64,000 nt of DNA from the NCBI GenBank assembly GCA_958366985.1, contig CATXDC010000012.1, forward strand, positions 1-64,000, read 5' to 3'. Below, one piece after another: positions 42,093 to 51,134 of this stretch. The DNA is from an uncultured Oscillospiraceae bacterium. Its GTDB lineage: Bacteria; Bacillota; Clostridia; Oscillospirales; Acutalibacteraceae. The stretch's first letter is position 1, and each line of letters starts with the position of its first letter. Made by a program: the position numbers and the translations under genes. The notes beneath the pieces were generated by a model. The model was not told the DNA's origin and searched no databases. It worked only from the letters and a program-made list of their open reading frames with translations.

Positions 42093-42629
42093 CTATAAAT
42101 CATAACCCATTTTTCCATTTAATTCTTCAAACATTCGACTCTTTTCTTCTTCGCTTTTTTCATTCCATAATGTATTGTAAGTAGGTCCCTCTTCCATTCT
42201 CTTTTTATTTCGCTCAATGTATTCATCAAAAGTACATATTACACGGAACGGATTACCGGCAATTACAACATTATCAGGAACATCTTTTGCCACAACTGTA
42301 CCGGCTCCTACAATTACTTTATTACCTATTTTGGTATTTGGAAGGACAATTGCTCCATATCCTATAAAAACATCGTCTCCGATATCTACACGTCCAACCT
42401 TACTGTAACCAATAAATTTTTTTGTACTGGCATCATGTGCAAGAATTGTTGCGTTTGTTATGGTAACGTTATTTCCTATTGTAACTAAAAAACTATGACA
42501 AGATTCTATTCTAGAATTAATGATATCAACATTTTCACCTATTTTTACACCTTTACTGCGCAAATAGTCAAGGCTTGAATAATCAATAGGATGCAGTTTC
42601 TCTTTAATTTTTTCAAAAATATTAATCAT
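42093..42629 (-). CDS. Hexapeptide-repeat O-acetyltransferase
   Basis: 178 residues forming a left-handed beta helix (GVKIGENVDI, VTIGNNVTI, VDIGDDVFIGYGAIVLPNTKIG, KVIVGAGTVVAKDVPDN, VIAGNP, in order). This is the colanic acid/serine acetyltransferase-like group that acetylates sugars using acetyl-CoA. ATG 42629 has AAAGGTGA about 9 bases upstream; a GTG at 42641 overlaps that site. Confidence 0.88.
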   Translation of the reverse strand: MINIFEKIKEKLHPIDYSSLDYLRSKGVKIGENVDIINSRIESCHSFLVTIGNNVTITNATILAHDASTKKFIGYSKVGRVDIGDDVFIGYGAIVLPNTKIGNKVIVGAGTVVAKDVPDNVVIAGNPFRVICTFDEYIERNKKRMEEGPTYNTLWNEKSEEEKSRMFEELNGKMGYDL

Positions 42630-42644
42630 ATATAAAATCACCTT

Positions 42645-43796
42645 TTAATTATTTAATAAATCCTCAACCTTTTCAATAACTTTATCTTTGGAAAAATTGG
42701 CAGGACAAACAGAATTATGCTTTATAAAATTATAAAGACTGGAATCATCAAGGATGTTTATTACTCCCTGTGTCAAAGCTTCCGGTGACTGTTCAACCAA
42801 AAGCCCGTTTTCTCCATTTTTAATAAATTCACAAGGTCCTCGTGATTTTGTGATAACACATGGAACTCCCAGAGCCATTGCTTCCAATATAGTAATACCC
42901 TGAGACTCAACATATGACGGATGCACATAAAGAAATGCGTACTTTACATACGGATACGGGTTAACTTTGCTGCCCTCAAATATCAGAAAATTACTCAAAT
43001 TATTCTGTATCGCCAAATCTTGAATATGAGATTTTAAAATACCGTCTCCAACTATATGCCAGCAAAAATCATACCCTTTACTTTTAAGTTCTTTAGCCGC
43101 ATAAATAATATTTTCAACATGTTTCTCTGGTGAAATACGACAAACTGTTATTATATGAGTCTTTTCTACAGTATAAGGTGATATTGTACCACATTTCTTT
43201 TCTAGCAAATCAATGTCAATCATATTTGGAATTACTATTAATTTGTCAGAAATATTCGGAATTTTTTCCTTTAACATATCAGCACAGCTTTGTGAAACTG
43301 ATACAACGCTATCGCAAACATCTACAATTTCACTGTACTCTTTTACAGGTACATTAAAATCTCCGTAATGCCACCACGTTACTCTTTTTTCAGCATTTAC
43401 TGCAAATGAAGCAATTTGAGTACAAATTCCGCTTCGGAAACCTACTACGCAATCATAATGTTTATCTGAAGTCAAAAGTTTACGTGCCAATTTGATTCTA
43501 TCCTGACCAAAAAATTTCATCATTAGAAAAATCAAACGCATGCGCAAAGAGAACCAGTCCTTTTGTCTTATGCAACGCAGCAAGCACGGAATCAGAGGAC
43601 CATAGGTATTCTTTAAGCAGTGAAAAATAATGTCGACTTGTTCTGGAATTTCATCTTTATAATCCCCAAGTTCTTCTAACAGAAGTAAATCAACTTCAAA
43701 TTTTTCATAGTTGATATTTCGTAAAATATCAACCAAAGATTTTTCTACACCACCGACATTCAGGTGACCATTAATAAATAAAATTTTCTTTTTCAT
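42645..43796 (-). CDS. Glycosyltransferase family 4
   Basis: 383 residues, GT-B fold: MKKKILFINGHLNVGGVEKS at the start, nucleotide-sugar part with HIITVCRISPEKHV and EAMALGVPCVITKSRGPCE (the ExxGxP-type motif). It adds one sugar of the repeat unit; donor and acceptor unknown. ATG 43796 fits the family start; an in-frame TTG lies four codons upstream. Confidence 0.88.
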   Translation of the reverse strand: MKKKILFINGHLNVGGVEKSLVDILRNINYEKFEVDLLLLEELGDYKDEIPEQVDIIFHCLKNTYGPLIPCLLRCIRQKDWFSLRMRLIFLMMKFFGQDRIKLARKLLTSDKHYDCVVGFRSGICTQIASFAVNAEKRVTWWHYGDFNVPVKEYSEIVDVCDSVVSVSQSCADMLKEKIPNISDKLIVIPNMIDIDLLEKKCGTISPYTVEKTHIITVCRISPEKHVENIIYAAKELKSKGYDFCWHIVGDGILKSHIQDLAIQNNLSNFLIFEGSKVNPYPYVKYAFLYVHPSYVESQGITILEAMALGVPCVITKSRGPCEFIKNGENGLLVEQSPEALTQGVINILDDSSLYNFIKHNSVCPANFSKDKVIEKVEDLLNN

Positions 43797-43821
43797 GACT
43801 TTTATCAATCCATTTACAACT

Positions 43822-44829
43822 TTATTGATAATACTTAATTAGTAAATTTATACACAGCTTATATTTATAACACCACGTAATAATCTTTTGCTTATATGTA
43901 ATAGGAAGTTTGTTGACATTTAAACCATTAAACATCTCTCTTACCAGTGGTTCACTTAGAATATTATAAATTTTTTCAGCCTTTTCTCTTTTTCCAAAGT
44001 TGCTTGCTCCATAAGTGTCACCAATTGCATTATAAACAAACAATAGCAAACATAAATCTATCTGCCTGCTGAAATCAAATTCTGAATCATTACCAAAATA
44101 TTCTTTGATTTGCTTGTAAAGAAGTTTGTAATCCATCCATTTTTCCGGTGCATACGTATGTGTTGCAGACTGCGGATTCATGCAGTAATGGTAAAAATTC
44201 TGACCTTTCATATAATAAAAAGATTCAGCCTGACGCATAAGACAAGCTCCAAACAGTAAATCTTCAGAATACCTCACTCCAACTACATATCGTATATCGC
44301 ATAACGATTTTTTGTTTCTGAACAAGCAAAGCCAATTTGAAATTGTAGCTGGATATTCGACATTCTCCATCATCAAAAGATGAGGATAATACTCCATTTG
44401 CAGCTGAGTTTTATCGTAATATCCAGACCGTATATCGTGGGTATATGTTTGTGAATAAGACTCAAACTCTTTTAAACAATCACACATTACGACATCGCAT
44501 CCGTACTTTTCAGCTGTTGAGATCATCGAAGCATACATATCCGGCTCAATATAATCATCGCAATCAACAAAAGTTATATACTCACCTGAAGCTACATCCA
44601 ATCCCGCATTTCTTGCAGCTGATACACCTGAATTTTTCTGATGTATAACCTTTATGCGGCTATCCTTCTCTTTGTATGCATTACAAATTTCTGGACACTT
44701 ATCAGGAGAACCGTCATCCACTAAAATAACTTCAATATCAGAAAGTGTCTGAGCAAGAACACTATCTACACATCGATGTATATATTTTTCTGTTTTATAA
44801 ACTGGTATTATAATGCTTACTTTAGGCAT
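43822..44829 (-). CDS. Glycosyltransferase family 2
   Basis: 335 residues, GT-A fold: VSIIIPVYKTEKYIHRCVDS, ILVDDGSPD, FVDCDDYIEPD (DxD metal motif). The C-terminal ~100 residues are less conserved and may hold an acceptor-binding part. Typical EPS enzyme. Confidence 0.9.
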   Translation of the reverse strand: MPKVSIIIPVYKTEKYIHRCVDSVLAQTLSDIEVILVDDGSPDKCPEICNAYKEKDSRIKVIHQKNSGVSAARNAGLDVASGEYITFVDCDDYIEPDMYASMISTAEKYGCDVVMCDCLKEFESYSQTYTHDIRSGYYDKTQLQMEYYPHLLMMENVEYPATISNWLCLFRNKKSLCDIRYVVGVRYSEDLLFGACLMRQAESFYYMKGQNFYHYCMNPQSATHTYAPEKWMDYKLLYKQIKEYFGNDSEFDFSRQIDLCLLLFVYNAIGDTYGASNFGKREKAEKIYNILSEPLVREMFNGLNVNKLPITYKQKIITWCYKYKLCINLLIKYYQ

Positions 44830-44857
44830 ATCTCAGTCCTCGCCTTAAATTAAAATG

Positions 44858-46057
44858 TCAATCCTTTTCAATAATTGTATATATTTTTTCAAGTTCCTCG
44901 GTATTGGAATAATCAGTCATAGCACAGTTTTTAGAAAGAAGATTCAACTTTTTTGTATCCTTTAATAATTTGGAAATTGCCTCAGCACATCTTTCGTTAT
45001 CCAAAGGAACAATAACACCGTCAAAACCATTCTTAAGCTGACTGTTAGCAGTTGCATAATCCGTAATTATAACCGGTTTACAAAGAATCTGTGCCTCACG
45101 TACAGCTACACATTTCCCTTCATACCGTGAAGGCTGCACATATACATCACAGTTTATTATGTATGGATATGGATTACTTTTCTTGCCTAAAATTATTACG
45201 TGTTCTTCCATACCAGCTTCTTTTATTTTGTTTCTTATCAGCTCTTCATCTCCACCGTAACCCACAAGGAACCACTTAACATTAATCCCTTTGTCTATAA
45301 TCCTGCGACATATATCCGGCACATTATCAAAGTTCTTGGCAGTCGAAAAACGTCCCACAGATAAAAGCTTTACAGCATCACCATTCATTTCATCACTTAC
45401 ATCTTCCATTTCTGCCTGCTTATGTATAAAATCCGGCGAAATTATATTTTCGACGGGAAGAATTTTGGATTCAAGACCGGGAAACTTTGAAAGAAAGCCT
45501 TTGGTACAATCATCGGAAATAGATACAATATGGTCATATTTTGACCACATTTTCTCCTCGGATTTCACATCGATATCAACTGTTGAGTAATCTGTATGAA
45601 TCCAAGCAATTTTCTTTTTTGCTTTTACTTTTTCAGCTGCAAAATAGTGAGGTGTCAAAAAACTTATAGCAAGATCGTATTCCTTATTGCTTATAATGGG
45701 CATCATTTTTACGGTATACTTATGACTATATTCAATGCCTACTCCGTTATCTTTTTTTATATTATGGGATTTTACAAACTTCTTTGCCTTGATTTTAGCA
45801 ATACTTCTTCCCAGTGCTACACCAAATAACCCCTTTTTCACTATGGAAGTCAATGGGACAGCAAGACCTGTATACTCTTTAATTTCAGGAAGCAAGTTAA
45901 CTTTTTTTGGAATTAAACCGAAAAGATCGCCTTCATGTCTCATAAGAAAAAGACTTACGTCATATTTTGAATAATCAAAGGATTCAAGAAGTCCCAACAA
46001 CGCACGTTCCGCTCCACCTATTTCCAGAGCATGTGAAATAATAATTACGGATTTCAT
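44858..46057 (-). CDS. Glycosyltransferase family 4
   Basis: 399 residues with SHALEIGGAERALLG near the N-terminus, LLSVGRFSTAKNFD and YEGKCVAVREAQILCKPVIITD in the donor-binding half. The start overlaps the upstream gene in an ATGA junction, with AGGTGG as ribosome site; a longer frame start at 46078 is less likely. Confidence 0.88.
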   Translation of the reverse strand: MKSVIIISHALEIGGAERALLGLLESFDYSKYDVSLFLMRHEGDLFGLIPKKVNLLPEIKEYTGLAVPLTSIVKKGLFGVALGRSIAKIKAKKFVKSHNIKKDNGVGIEYSHKYTVKMMPIISNKEYDLAISFLTPHYFAAEKVKAKKKIAWIHTDYSTVDIDVKSEEKMWSKYDHIVSISDDCTKGFLSKFPGLESKILPVENIISPDFIHKQAEMEDVSDEMNGDAVKLLSVGRFSTAKNFDNVPDICRRIIDKGINVKWFLVGYGGDEELIRNKIKEAGMEEHVIILGKKSNPYPYIINCDVYVQPSRYEGKCVAVREAQILCKPVIITDYATANSQLKNGFDGVIVPLDNERCAEAISKLLKDTKKLNLLSKNCAMTDYSNTEELEKIYTIIEKD

Positions 46058-46761
46058 TTTTTTAACCACCTGAAACAATCATTTCCAAAAACACGGTGAA
46101 ATGGTTTTGTAAGCTTACTTCTGAGAATCGTTTTTTTGCTCATCCAGCTTTTTGAATACCAATGGATACTTACCGTATTTGACGTTTTATTAAGAACACC
46201 TTTAGGGTCATCATAAGGGTTCATATATTCAATGGGCAGTATCAAAGCATCTCCTATAAGCTGTTTTTCTCCGTTTTTCTTAAGTCCAAACGGCACAAGT
46301 GCCTGAGTGTTGAGATTCGGACAAGTTATAGTCGGAAAATTTCCGTTTTCGTCTGCTTCAAGTTTGCTGTATTCTTCTATCATTTTTTCAATGGTAGGAT
46401 GATGAGCTTCAGCGCCAAACCCGAGGCCTGTGGCAACAAATTCAGGAGTTTCAAAACCGTAAAAAGCGCCATATTCCAAAAGGAAATCCGGATTTCTTAC
46501 GAGTTCAACATCTGTATCAAAATAAATTCCGCCCTGTTCACCGACAACAATAAGTCGTACCAAATCGCTGAGAAACGCCCACTTCTTGTTATCGTAACAA
46601 TATTTTATGTATGGATTCTGTTTTACATCAAAATTCTCTTCATTCCATTCAATGATTTCATAATCAGGGCAATATTTTTTCCAACTGGCAATACACTTTT
46701 CTACTGCTTTAGGTTTTTCGTTTTCACCAAACCAGCAGTAATGAATTTTTTTAGGTATCAT
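46054..46761 (-). CDS. Glycosyltransferase family 32-like (DXD sugar-binding)
   Basis: 235 residues: IPKKIHYCWFGENEKPKAVE at the N-terminus, then LSDLVRLIVVGEQGGIYFDTDVELV (read as two parts; FDTD is the DxD motif). This is the OCH1/TcdB-like group used in capsule synthesis. Its ATG overlaps the previous gene's stop (ATGA). Confidence 0.9.
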   Translation of the reverse strand: MIPKKIHYCWFGENEKPKAVEKCIASWKKYCPDYEIIEWNEENFDVKQNPYIKYCYDNKKWAFLSDLVRLIVVGEQGGIYFDTDVELVRNPDFLLEYGAFYGFETPEFVATGLGFGAEAHHPTIEKMIEEYSKLEADENGNFPTITCPNLNTQALVPFGLKKNGEKQLIGDALILPIEYMNPYDDPKGVLNKTSNTVSIHWYSKSWMSKKTILRSKLTKPFHRVFGNDCFRWLKK

Positions 46762-47654
46762 AACTTTGCCTTCCTCTTAATGTAAATTGTCATAACAAAT
46801 CCAAGCGGCGTACAAAGAACCGTCAACAATTTTTTAGGCGATTGAGATATATACTTGCCGTTTTTAGCTATAAAGCTGCTTGAACAATAATGAATACAAT
46901 CTATGATCAACCTTTTGACCGATTCAGGGTGTTCCATACATACTTTACGCCAAAAAGCAAACCCTTTAGGGTTTTTAAGGTACTGCCTCCACATTGTATT
47001 GCTTGAACCGTCTGCTTGGTAATCAACATTACACAGCACTTTATCTAATACTGCCATTTTATAGGACTGATCAATAAGACGATACTTATATGAAAGCGCA
47101 ACATATTTTTCTCCTTCAAAAACCGGATAAGGAGGATATTTATTTATTATATCCGTGCGGTAAACCAGTTTTTTATCTCCGCTGCCGCCTGCTGAATAAT
47201 AACCAATTACCGTTGTTTCCTCAAGCCCGTCAGGGAATCCGCTTCCAATAATATTTCCGTTCATATCAGCATCCAAGCCCATTATTCCAGCGTATCCTTT
47301 ATCTTTTACTTCTTCCCATTTTTCAAGGATAATTTTTACGGCATTTTCACCCATGCAATCATCTGAGTCAATACATACATTAAGCTCTGTATGTATATTT
47401 TCGTATGCGGTATTATGTGCAGTATGCATTCCGCCGTTTTCCTTGTATATGTATTGTATTTCAAATCCGTTATCTTTTTTCTGCCACTGTTTTACAAGTT
47501 CAGCTGTATTATCTGTAGAACCATCATCCACAATAAGCCAGATAAAATCCTTACAGTTTTGATTAAGTAAAGACTCATATGTTCTGGTAATAGTATGCTC
47601 ACGATTATACGCCGGAGTAAAAACAGTTAAAATTATATTACTTTGATTTTTCAA
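46758..47654 (-). CDS. Glycosyltransferase family 2
   Basis: 298 residues from a TTG at 47654, which has GGAGG 9 bases upstream; earlier frame starts run far into the upstream gene. Motifs: ILTVFTPAYNREHTITRTYE, WLIVDDGSTDNT, CIDSDDCMGE (DxD). It is close to the glycosyltransferases with a long insert used in Clostridial EPS loci. Overlap with both neighbours suggests coupled translation. Confidence 0.87.
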   Translation of the reverse strand: MKNQSNIILTVFTPAYNREHTITRTYESLLNQNCKDFIWLIVDDGSTDNTAELVKQWQKKDNGFEIQYIYKENGGMHTAHNTAYENIHTELNVCIDSDDCMGENAVKIILEKWEEVKDKGYAGIMGLDADMNGNIIGSGFPDGLEETTVIGYYSAGGSGDKKLVYRTDIINKYPPYPVFEGEKYVALSYKYRLIDQSYKMAVLDKVLCNVDYQADGSSNTMWRQYLKNPKGFAFWRKVCMEHPESVKRLIIDCIHYCSSSFIAKNGKYISQSPKKLLTVLCTPLGFVMTIYIKRKAKL

Positions 47655-48747
47655 TATAAAACTCCTCCAGCCATTTTGAAGTTTCAGAAATATCAAAACC
47701 GTGTTCCTTTATTTGCTCACTTGTATCATCTCGAACAGTGTTGACCCTGTTTAAAACATGCCTCGCCCACTCTTCGCAAGAATCAGAAAGACTTTTAATG
47801 GTAACTAAATTATCAGTTATAATACATTCATCCGGAATCTTATCAGAAATAACGCAGGGAAGCCCTGATGCTTGCGCCTCTACCATTGTTACGGGAAGTC
47901 CTTCAAAAAGTGACGGAAAAACAAAAATGTCCATAGCCTGTAAAAGCCTGTTTACATCTGAACGGACCCCAGTAAAGATAACACTATCATCAAGTTGTAA
48001 TTGATGAACCTTATTTTTTATATTATTTTTTTCAGCACCATCGCCTACCAGCAAAAGCTTTGCAGTCGGTTTTTCTTTTTTTATCTGCGCAAAAATATCG
48101 ATCAAAAAATCATGATTTTTCTGACCGCTAAATCTTCCAACATGTCCAACAACAAGCTCATCCGATAAATTAAATTCTTTGCGAACTTCCGCTCTTACTG
48201 CTTTTGAAAAAGCATATTGGTTTGTATCAATTGCGTTGTTTAAAATCTGAAATTCTATTTTATTTCCAAATCTATCATGACCTGCAGGATTTGAGCACGC
48301 AAAAAAGAAATCTGCAACATTACGAACTCGCTGTGATAAAGCTCTGTACATTATTTCTTTTGCTGAAATATTTCCGTTTGTATTATGACTGTGAGCTATT
48401 GTATATTTACCATATTTTTTAGCAGCAGCTAAATAAATCGCAGCCGTACTTCCAATATGCCCGTGAACAATTTGATAATCCGAACCATTTGTTTCGAAAA
48501 AATCATCCCACCACTTTCTGTAAGCAAAATAATTCTTTCCTGTAAATTTTGGACAATGGTAAATTCTACCACCCAACTGCTCTATTTCATCATCAAATAC
48601 AGCACGCTCTGCTGTATGCTCAACAAAATCAAATTGTACTTTATCCCTGTTGATATTCCGATACAAATTCATTACCATTGTTTCTGCGCCGCCACGGTTC
48701 ATAACTCCAATTACATGCAATATTCGCACCGCACTATCTTGTTCCAT
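47638..48747 (-). CDS. Glycosyltransferase family 4
   Basis: 369 residues, GT-B: VRILHVIGVMNRGGAETMVM (the EpsF-like start), VVGHVGRFSGQKNHDFL and PSLFEGLPVTMVEAQASGLPCV (read in two halves). It overlaps the LicD stop by one base (TGATG). Related to Bacillus EpsF. Confidence 0.9.
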   Translation of the reverse strand: MEQDSAVRILHVIGVMNRGGAETMVMNLYRNINRDKVQFDFVEHTAERAVFDDEIEQLGGRIYHCPKFTGKNYFAYRKWWDDFFETNGSDYQIVHGHIGSTAAIYLAAAKKYGKYTIAHSHNTNGNISAKEIMYRALSQRVRNVADFFFACSNPAGHDRFGNKIEFQILNNAIDTNQYAFSKAVRAEVRKEFNLSDELVVGHVGRFSGQKNHDFLIDIFAQIKKEKPTAKLLLVGDGAEKNNIKNKVHQLQLDDSVIFTGVRSDVNRLLQAMDIFVFPSLFEGLPVTMVEAQASGLPCVISDKIPDECIITDNLVTIKSLSDSCEEWARHVLNRVNTVRDDTSEQIKEHGFDISETSKWLEEFYIEKSK

Positions 48748-49577
48748 CAGTTTATCTCCTCATAATTTCTTTTAAAATCTATTATAAGAGGGTGATGCTT
48801 CCAAGCCCGTTCCTCTTCTGGAGGCAATTTCATATAATCACCAAATTTGCATTTTAAATGTTCATCCCAATCTTTAAAACACATAAATTCTCCATCTTCA
48901 AATTTTAAAAAAACATATGCATCCAACATATCTGAAGGAAAACAAGTTTTTAACGACGCCATAGTTTCAATTGCTGCCGTATTTAAACTTCTATCATCAT
49001 TATTCCTTGTTATTTGCTTTAATAATTCACTGCGTAATTTTTTTCTTGAGTTCTTGGAAGTACATTTCAATAAAATAGAAGTTACCATTTTTGAAACCTT
49101 ACCAGCTCTTGATGGCACAAACTCACGTGTAAAAAGCTGGTAAAGCATACACCTGAATTTAAATAATTTCCTGGCAAATTTTCCATATGGCATTCTGTCA
49201 ATTGGAAAAACATCCACAAAGATACCTGTATGATACTTTCCTTTTTTATCGTCGCTTTGTAAGAATGTTGTATGATCTTTACGTATTTTGGTAAATGACT
49301 GCGTAAACTCAGGATCTATATCTTTGTTCTGTAATATATATCCCTTCGGACTACTTTTCAGCCATTCTTTTATAAATTTATCATACTCGCTGCGCTCCAT
49401 GCATATATCCAGATCGTCATCCCATGGAATAAATCCCTGATGTCTTACTGCACCTAACAAACTGCCTGCATAAAGAGAATATTTTATATCATTTTCTCTG
49501 CAAAAATCATCAATAATTTTTAAAATCTCCAATTGTGTTAATTGAAGCTCTCTAAGCATGGTATCTAATTCGTTCAC
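48747..49577 (-). CDS. LicD-family phosphotransferase
   Basis: 276 residues. LicD pattern: YSLYAGSLLGAVRHQGFIPWDDDLDICM (two parts around 32-60; the DDDxD acidic motif), VFVDVFPIDRMP, and the ending DYMKLPPEEERAWKHHP. LicD proteins transfer phosphocholine or related groups from a CDP-activated donor to glycans. It starts with GTG, with AAGGTGA 7 bases upstream, 2 bases after tagD. Next to TagD this points to a phospho-substituted polymer. Confidence 0.9.
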   Translation of the reverse strand: MNELDTMLRELQLTQLEILKIIDDFCRENDIKYSLYAGSLLGAVRHQGFIPWDDDLDICMERSEYDKFIKEWLKSSPKGYILQNKDIDPEFTQSFTKIRKDHTTFLQSDDKKGKYHTGIFVDVFPIDRMPYGKFARKLFKFRCMLYQLFTREFVPSRAGKVSKMVTSILLKCTSKNSRKKLRSELLKQITRNNDDRSLNTAAIETMASLKTCFPSDMLDAYVFLKFEDGEFMCFKDWDEHLKCKFGDYMKLPPEEERAWKHHPLIIDFKRNYEEIN

Positions 49578-49579
49578 GT

Positions 49580-49972
49580 TTACTTCACCTTCAAATCCGC
49601 TTTTATTTGTGTAGTAGAAATTTCCGGAGTTCTTGGCAAGTATATCACTTCACATAACTCTTTTAAAAAATCAAATTTACCTTCCCAGTCATCACCCATA
49701 ACAAATGTATCTACTTTGAACTCCTTAACATCAGATGCCTTTTGTTCCCAACTGGTTTCAGGTATTACCAAATCAACATATCTAATAGCTTCCAATAATT
49801 TTTTTCTTTGATCATATGTAAAATAGCATTTTTTCCCTTTTTCTTTCCAGTTGAATTCATCGGTTGACAATGCTACTATCAAATAATCTCCCTGCTCCTT
49901 GGCACGGCGCAGAAGATTGATATGTCCATAATGAAGCAGATCAAAAGTTCCGTAAGTAATTACTTTTTTCAT
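49580..49972 (-). CDS. tagD: Glycerol-3-phosphate cytidylyltransferase
   Basis: 130 residues, the usual TagD length: YGTFDLLHYGHINLLRRAKE (the HxGH nucleotide motif), ALSTDEFNWKEKGKK and the RTPEISTTQIK signature. It makes CDP-glycerol from CTP and glycerol-3-phosphate. No TagF-type polymerase is in the window, so the CDP-glycerol may serve LicD-type or external enzymes. Confidence 0.93.
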   Translation of the reverse strand: MKKVITYGTFDLLHYGHINLLRRAKEQGDYLIVALSTDEFNWKEKGKKCYFTYDQRKKLLEAIRYVDLVIPETSWEQKASDVKEFKVDTFVMGDDWEGKFDFLKELCEVIYLPRTPEISTTQIKADLKVK

Positions 49973-50030
49973 ACATCTTTCCTCTTAATTTTTAATTTGT
50001 ATAACCTATATTTCAAAATATAAAACGTTT

Positions 50031-51134
50031 TTATACAAGTCCCATTGTAATTGTGCTATAAAGATAGAAAACTAAATATGCTCCAACCATAGCAATATTC
50101 ACAAGCACCTCTGACCTTTTCTCAAACATATTTTTAATAAGCCAAGGAAGTAAAATATAACTATAAAGTGAAAAATAAATAGGAAGTCTTCCAATAAAAA
50201 TACCGCTCGTGAACATTGATATGATATAAAATCCCATGGACACAATGGACATGTTAACACACAAATTTATTATCGGATCATCTGCATGGCGGACAAATTT
50301 GAGACCCACCAATGACATAAGCGCAGGCACGCTGTAAACCAACACTCTCAGTACATTTGTGCCGTCATCCTCCCAGCTCTGCCAGTCAGATACAACATTT
50401 TGGTACTGAGTATCAGCTAAAAGAGTATCAAGAATATTTGTAAAACGGTCTATAAACAACACCGCCACAATACTTGCACCGATAAACATCAAAGTCTTTT
50501 TGTTCCATGCTTTTCCCTGAGCTATAAAAATAAATGGAATAAGAATCAACGCACTCTGATGGAATAACGAAGCAAACAGTATCCCTATAACTGCCCAAAG
50601 GTATTTTTTCTTTACTATCAGTGGGAAACAGGCAAAAGTAATTGCTGCTGCCGTAAACTGACGCATACCATTGAATATCCATGAAATATAGTCAGTGGAT
50701 GCTATAAAAAGGAAAAAACTAACTATATATGAAATAGAATATTTACGGTAAATCATAAACACCAGCAAACACTGCAATGCAGCTATAATTAATAAATAAA
50801 GATTAACACGGTTTCCAATAATGCATTTAATCAATGCTGCGAAAAAATAGAATCCCTTATCTTTAGTTACACCTGCAACATAGGTTCCTAGATCGCCAAA
50901 ATTAGAAGGCATTTCATTAAAGCTACGCATATACATGTATGTGTCGCCAATGTAACCTCGCCAGCCTGCCCAGATAACGAGAGGGAGCACTGCAAGAATC
51001 GCAAAGAACCAATTAAACCGGCGCACTCTTTGACCGTTAACCGTTTCGGTACAGTAAACTACTGATGTTGTTTTTGAGAGGAGTGCCATTGCGGCAATCC
51101 ACAATAATATCAGGATATAGTTGTTTGAAAGCAT
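50031..51134 (-). CDS. EpsG-family polysaccharide polymerase (Wzy-like)
   Basis: 367 residues with about nine or ten transmembrane helices. WRGYIGDTYMYMRSFNEMP after the second helix is the EpsG-family signature, and the central part NGMRQFTAAAI is also typical. It would join lipid-linked repeat units outside the membrane. Starts within the end of the upstream gene (25-base overlap), GGAG upstream. Confidence 0.88.
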   Translation of the reverse strand: MLSNNYILILLWIAAMALLSKTTSVVYCTETVNGQRVRRFNWFFAILAVLPLVIWAGWRGYIGDTYMYMRSFNEMPSNFGDLGTYVAGVTKDKGFYFFAALIKCIIGNRVNLYLLIIAALQCLLVFMIYRKYSISYIVSFFLFIASTDYISWIFNGMRQFTAAAITFACFPLIVKKKYLWAVIGILFASLFHQSALILIPFIFIAQGKAWNKKTLMFIGASIVAVLFIDRFTNILDTLLADTQYQNVVSDWQSWEDDGTNVLRVLVYSVPALMSLVGLKFVRHADDPIINLCVNMSIVSMGFYIISMFTSGIFIGRLPIYFSLYSYILLPWLIKNMFEKRSEVLVNIAMVGAYLVFYLYSTITMGLV

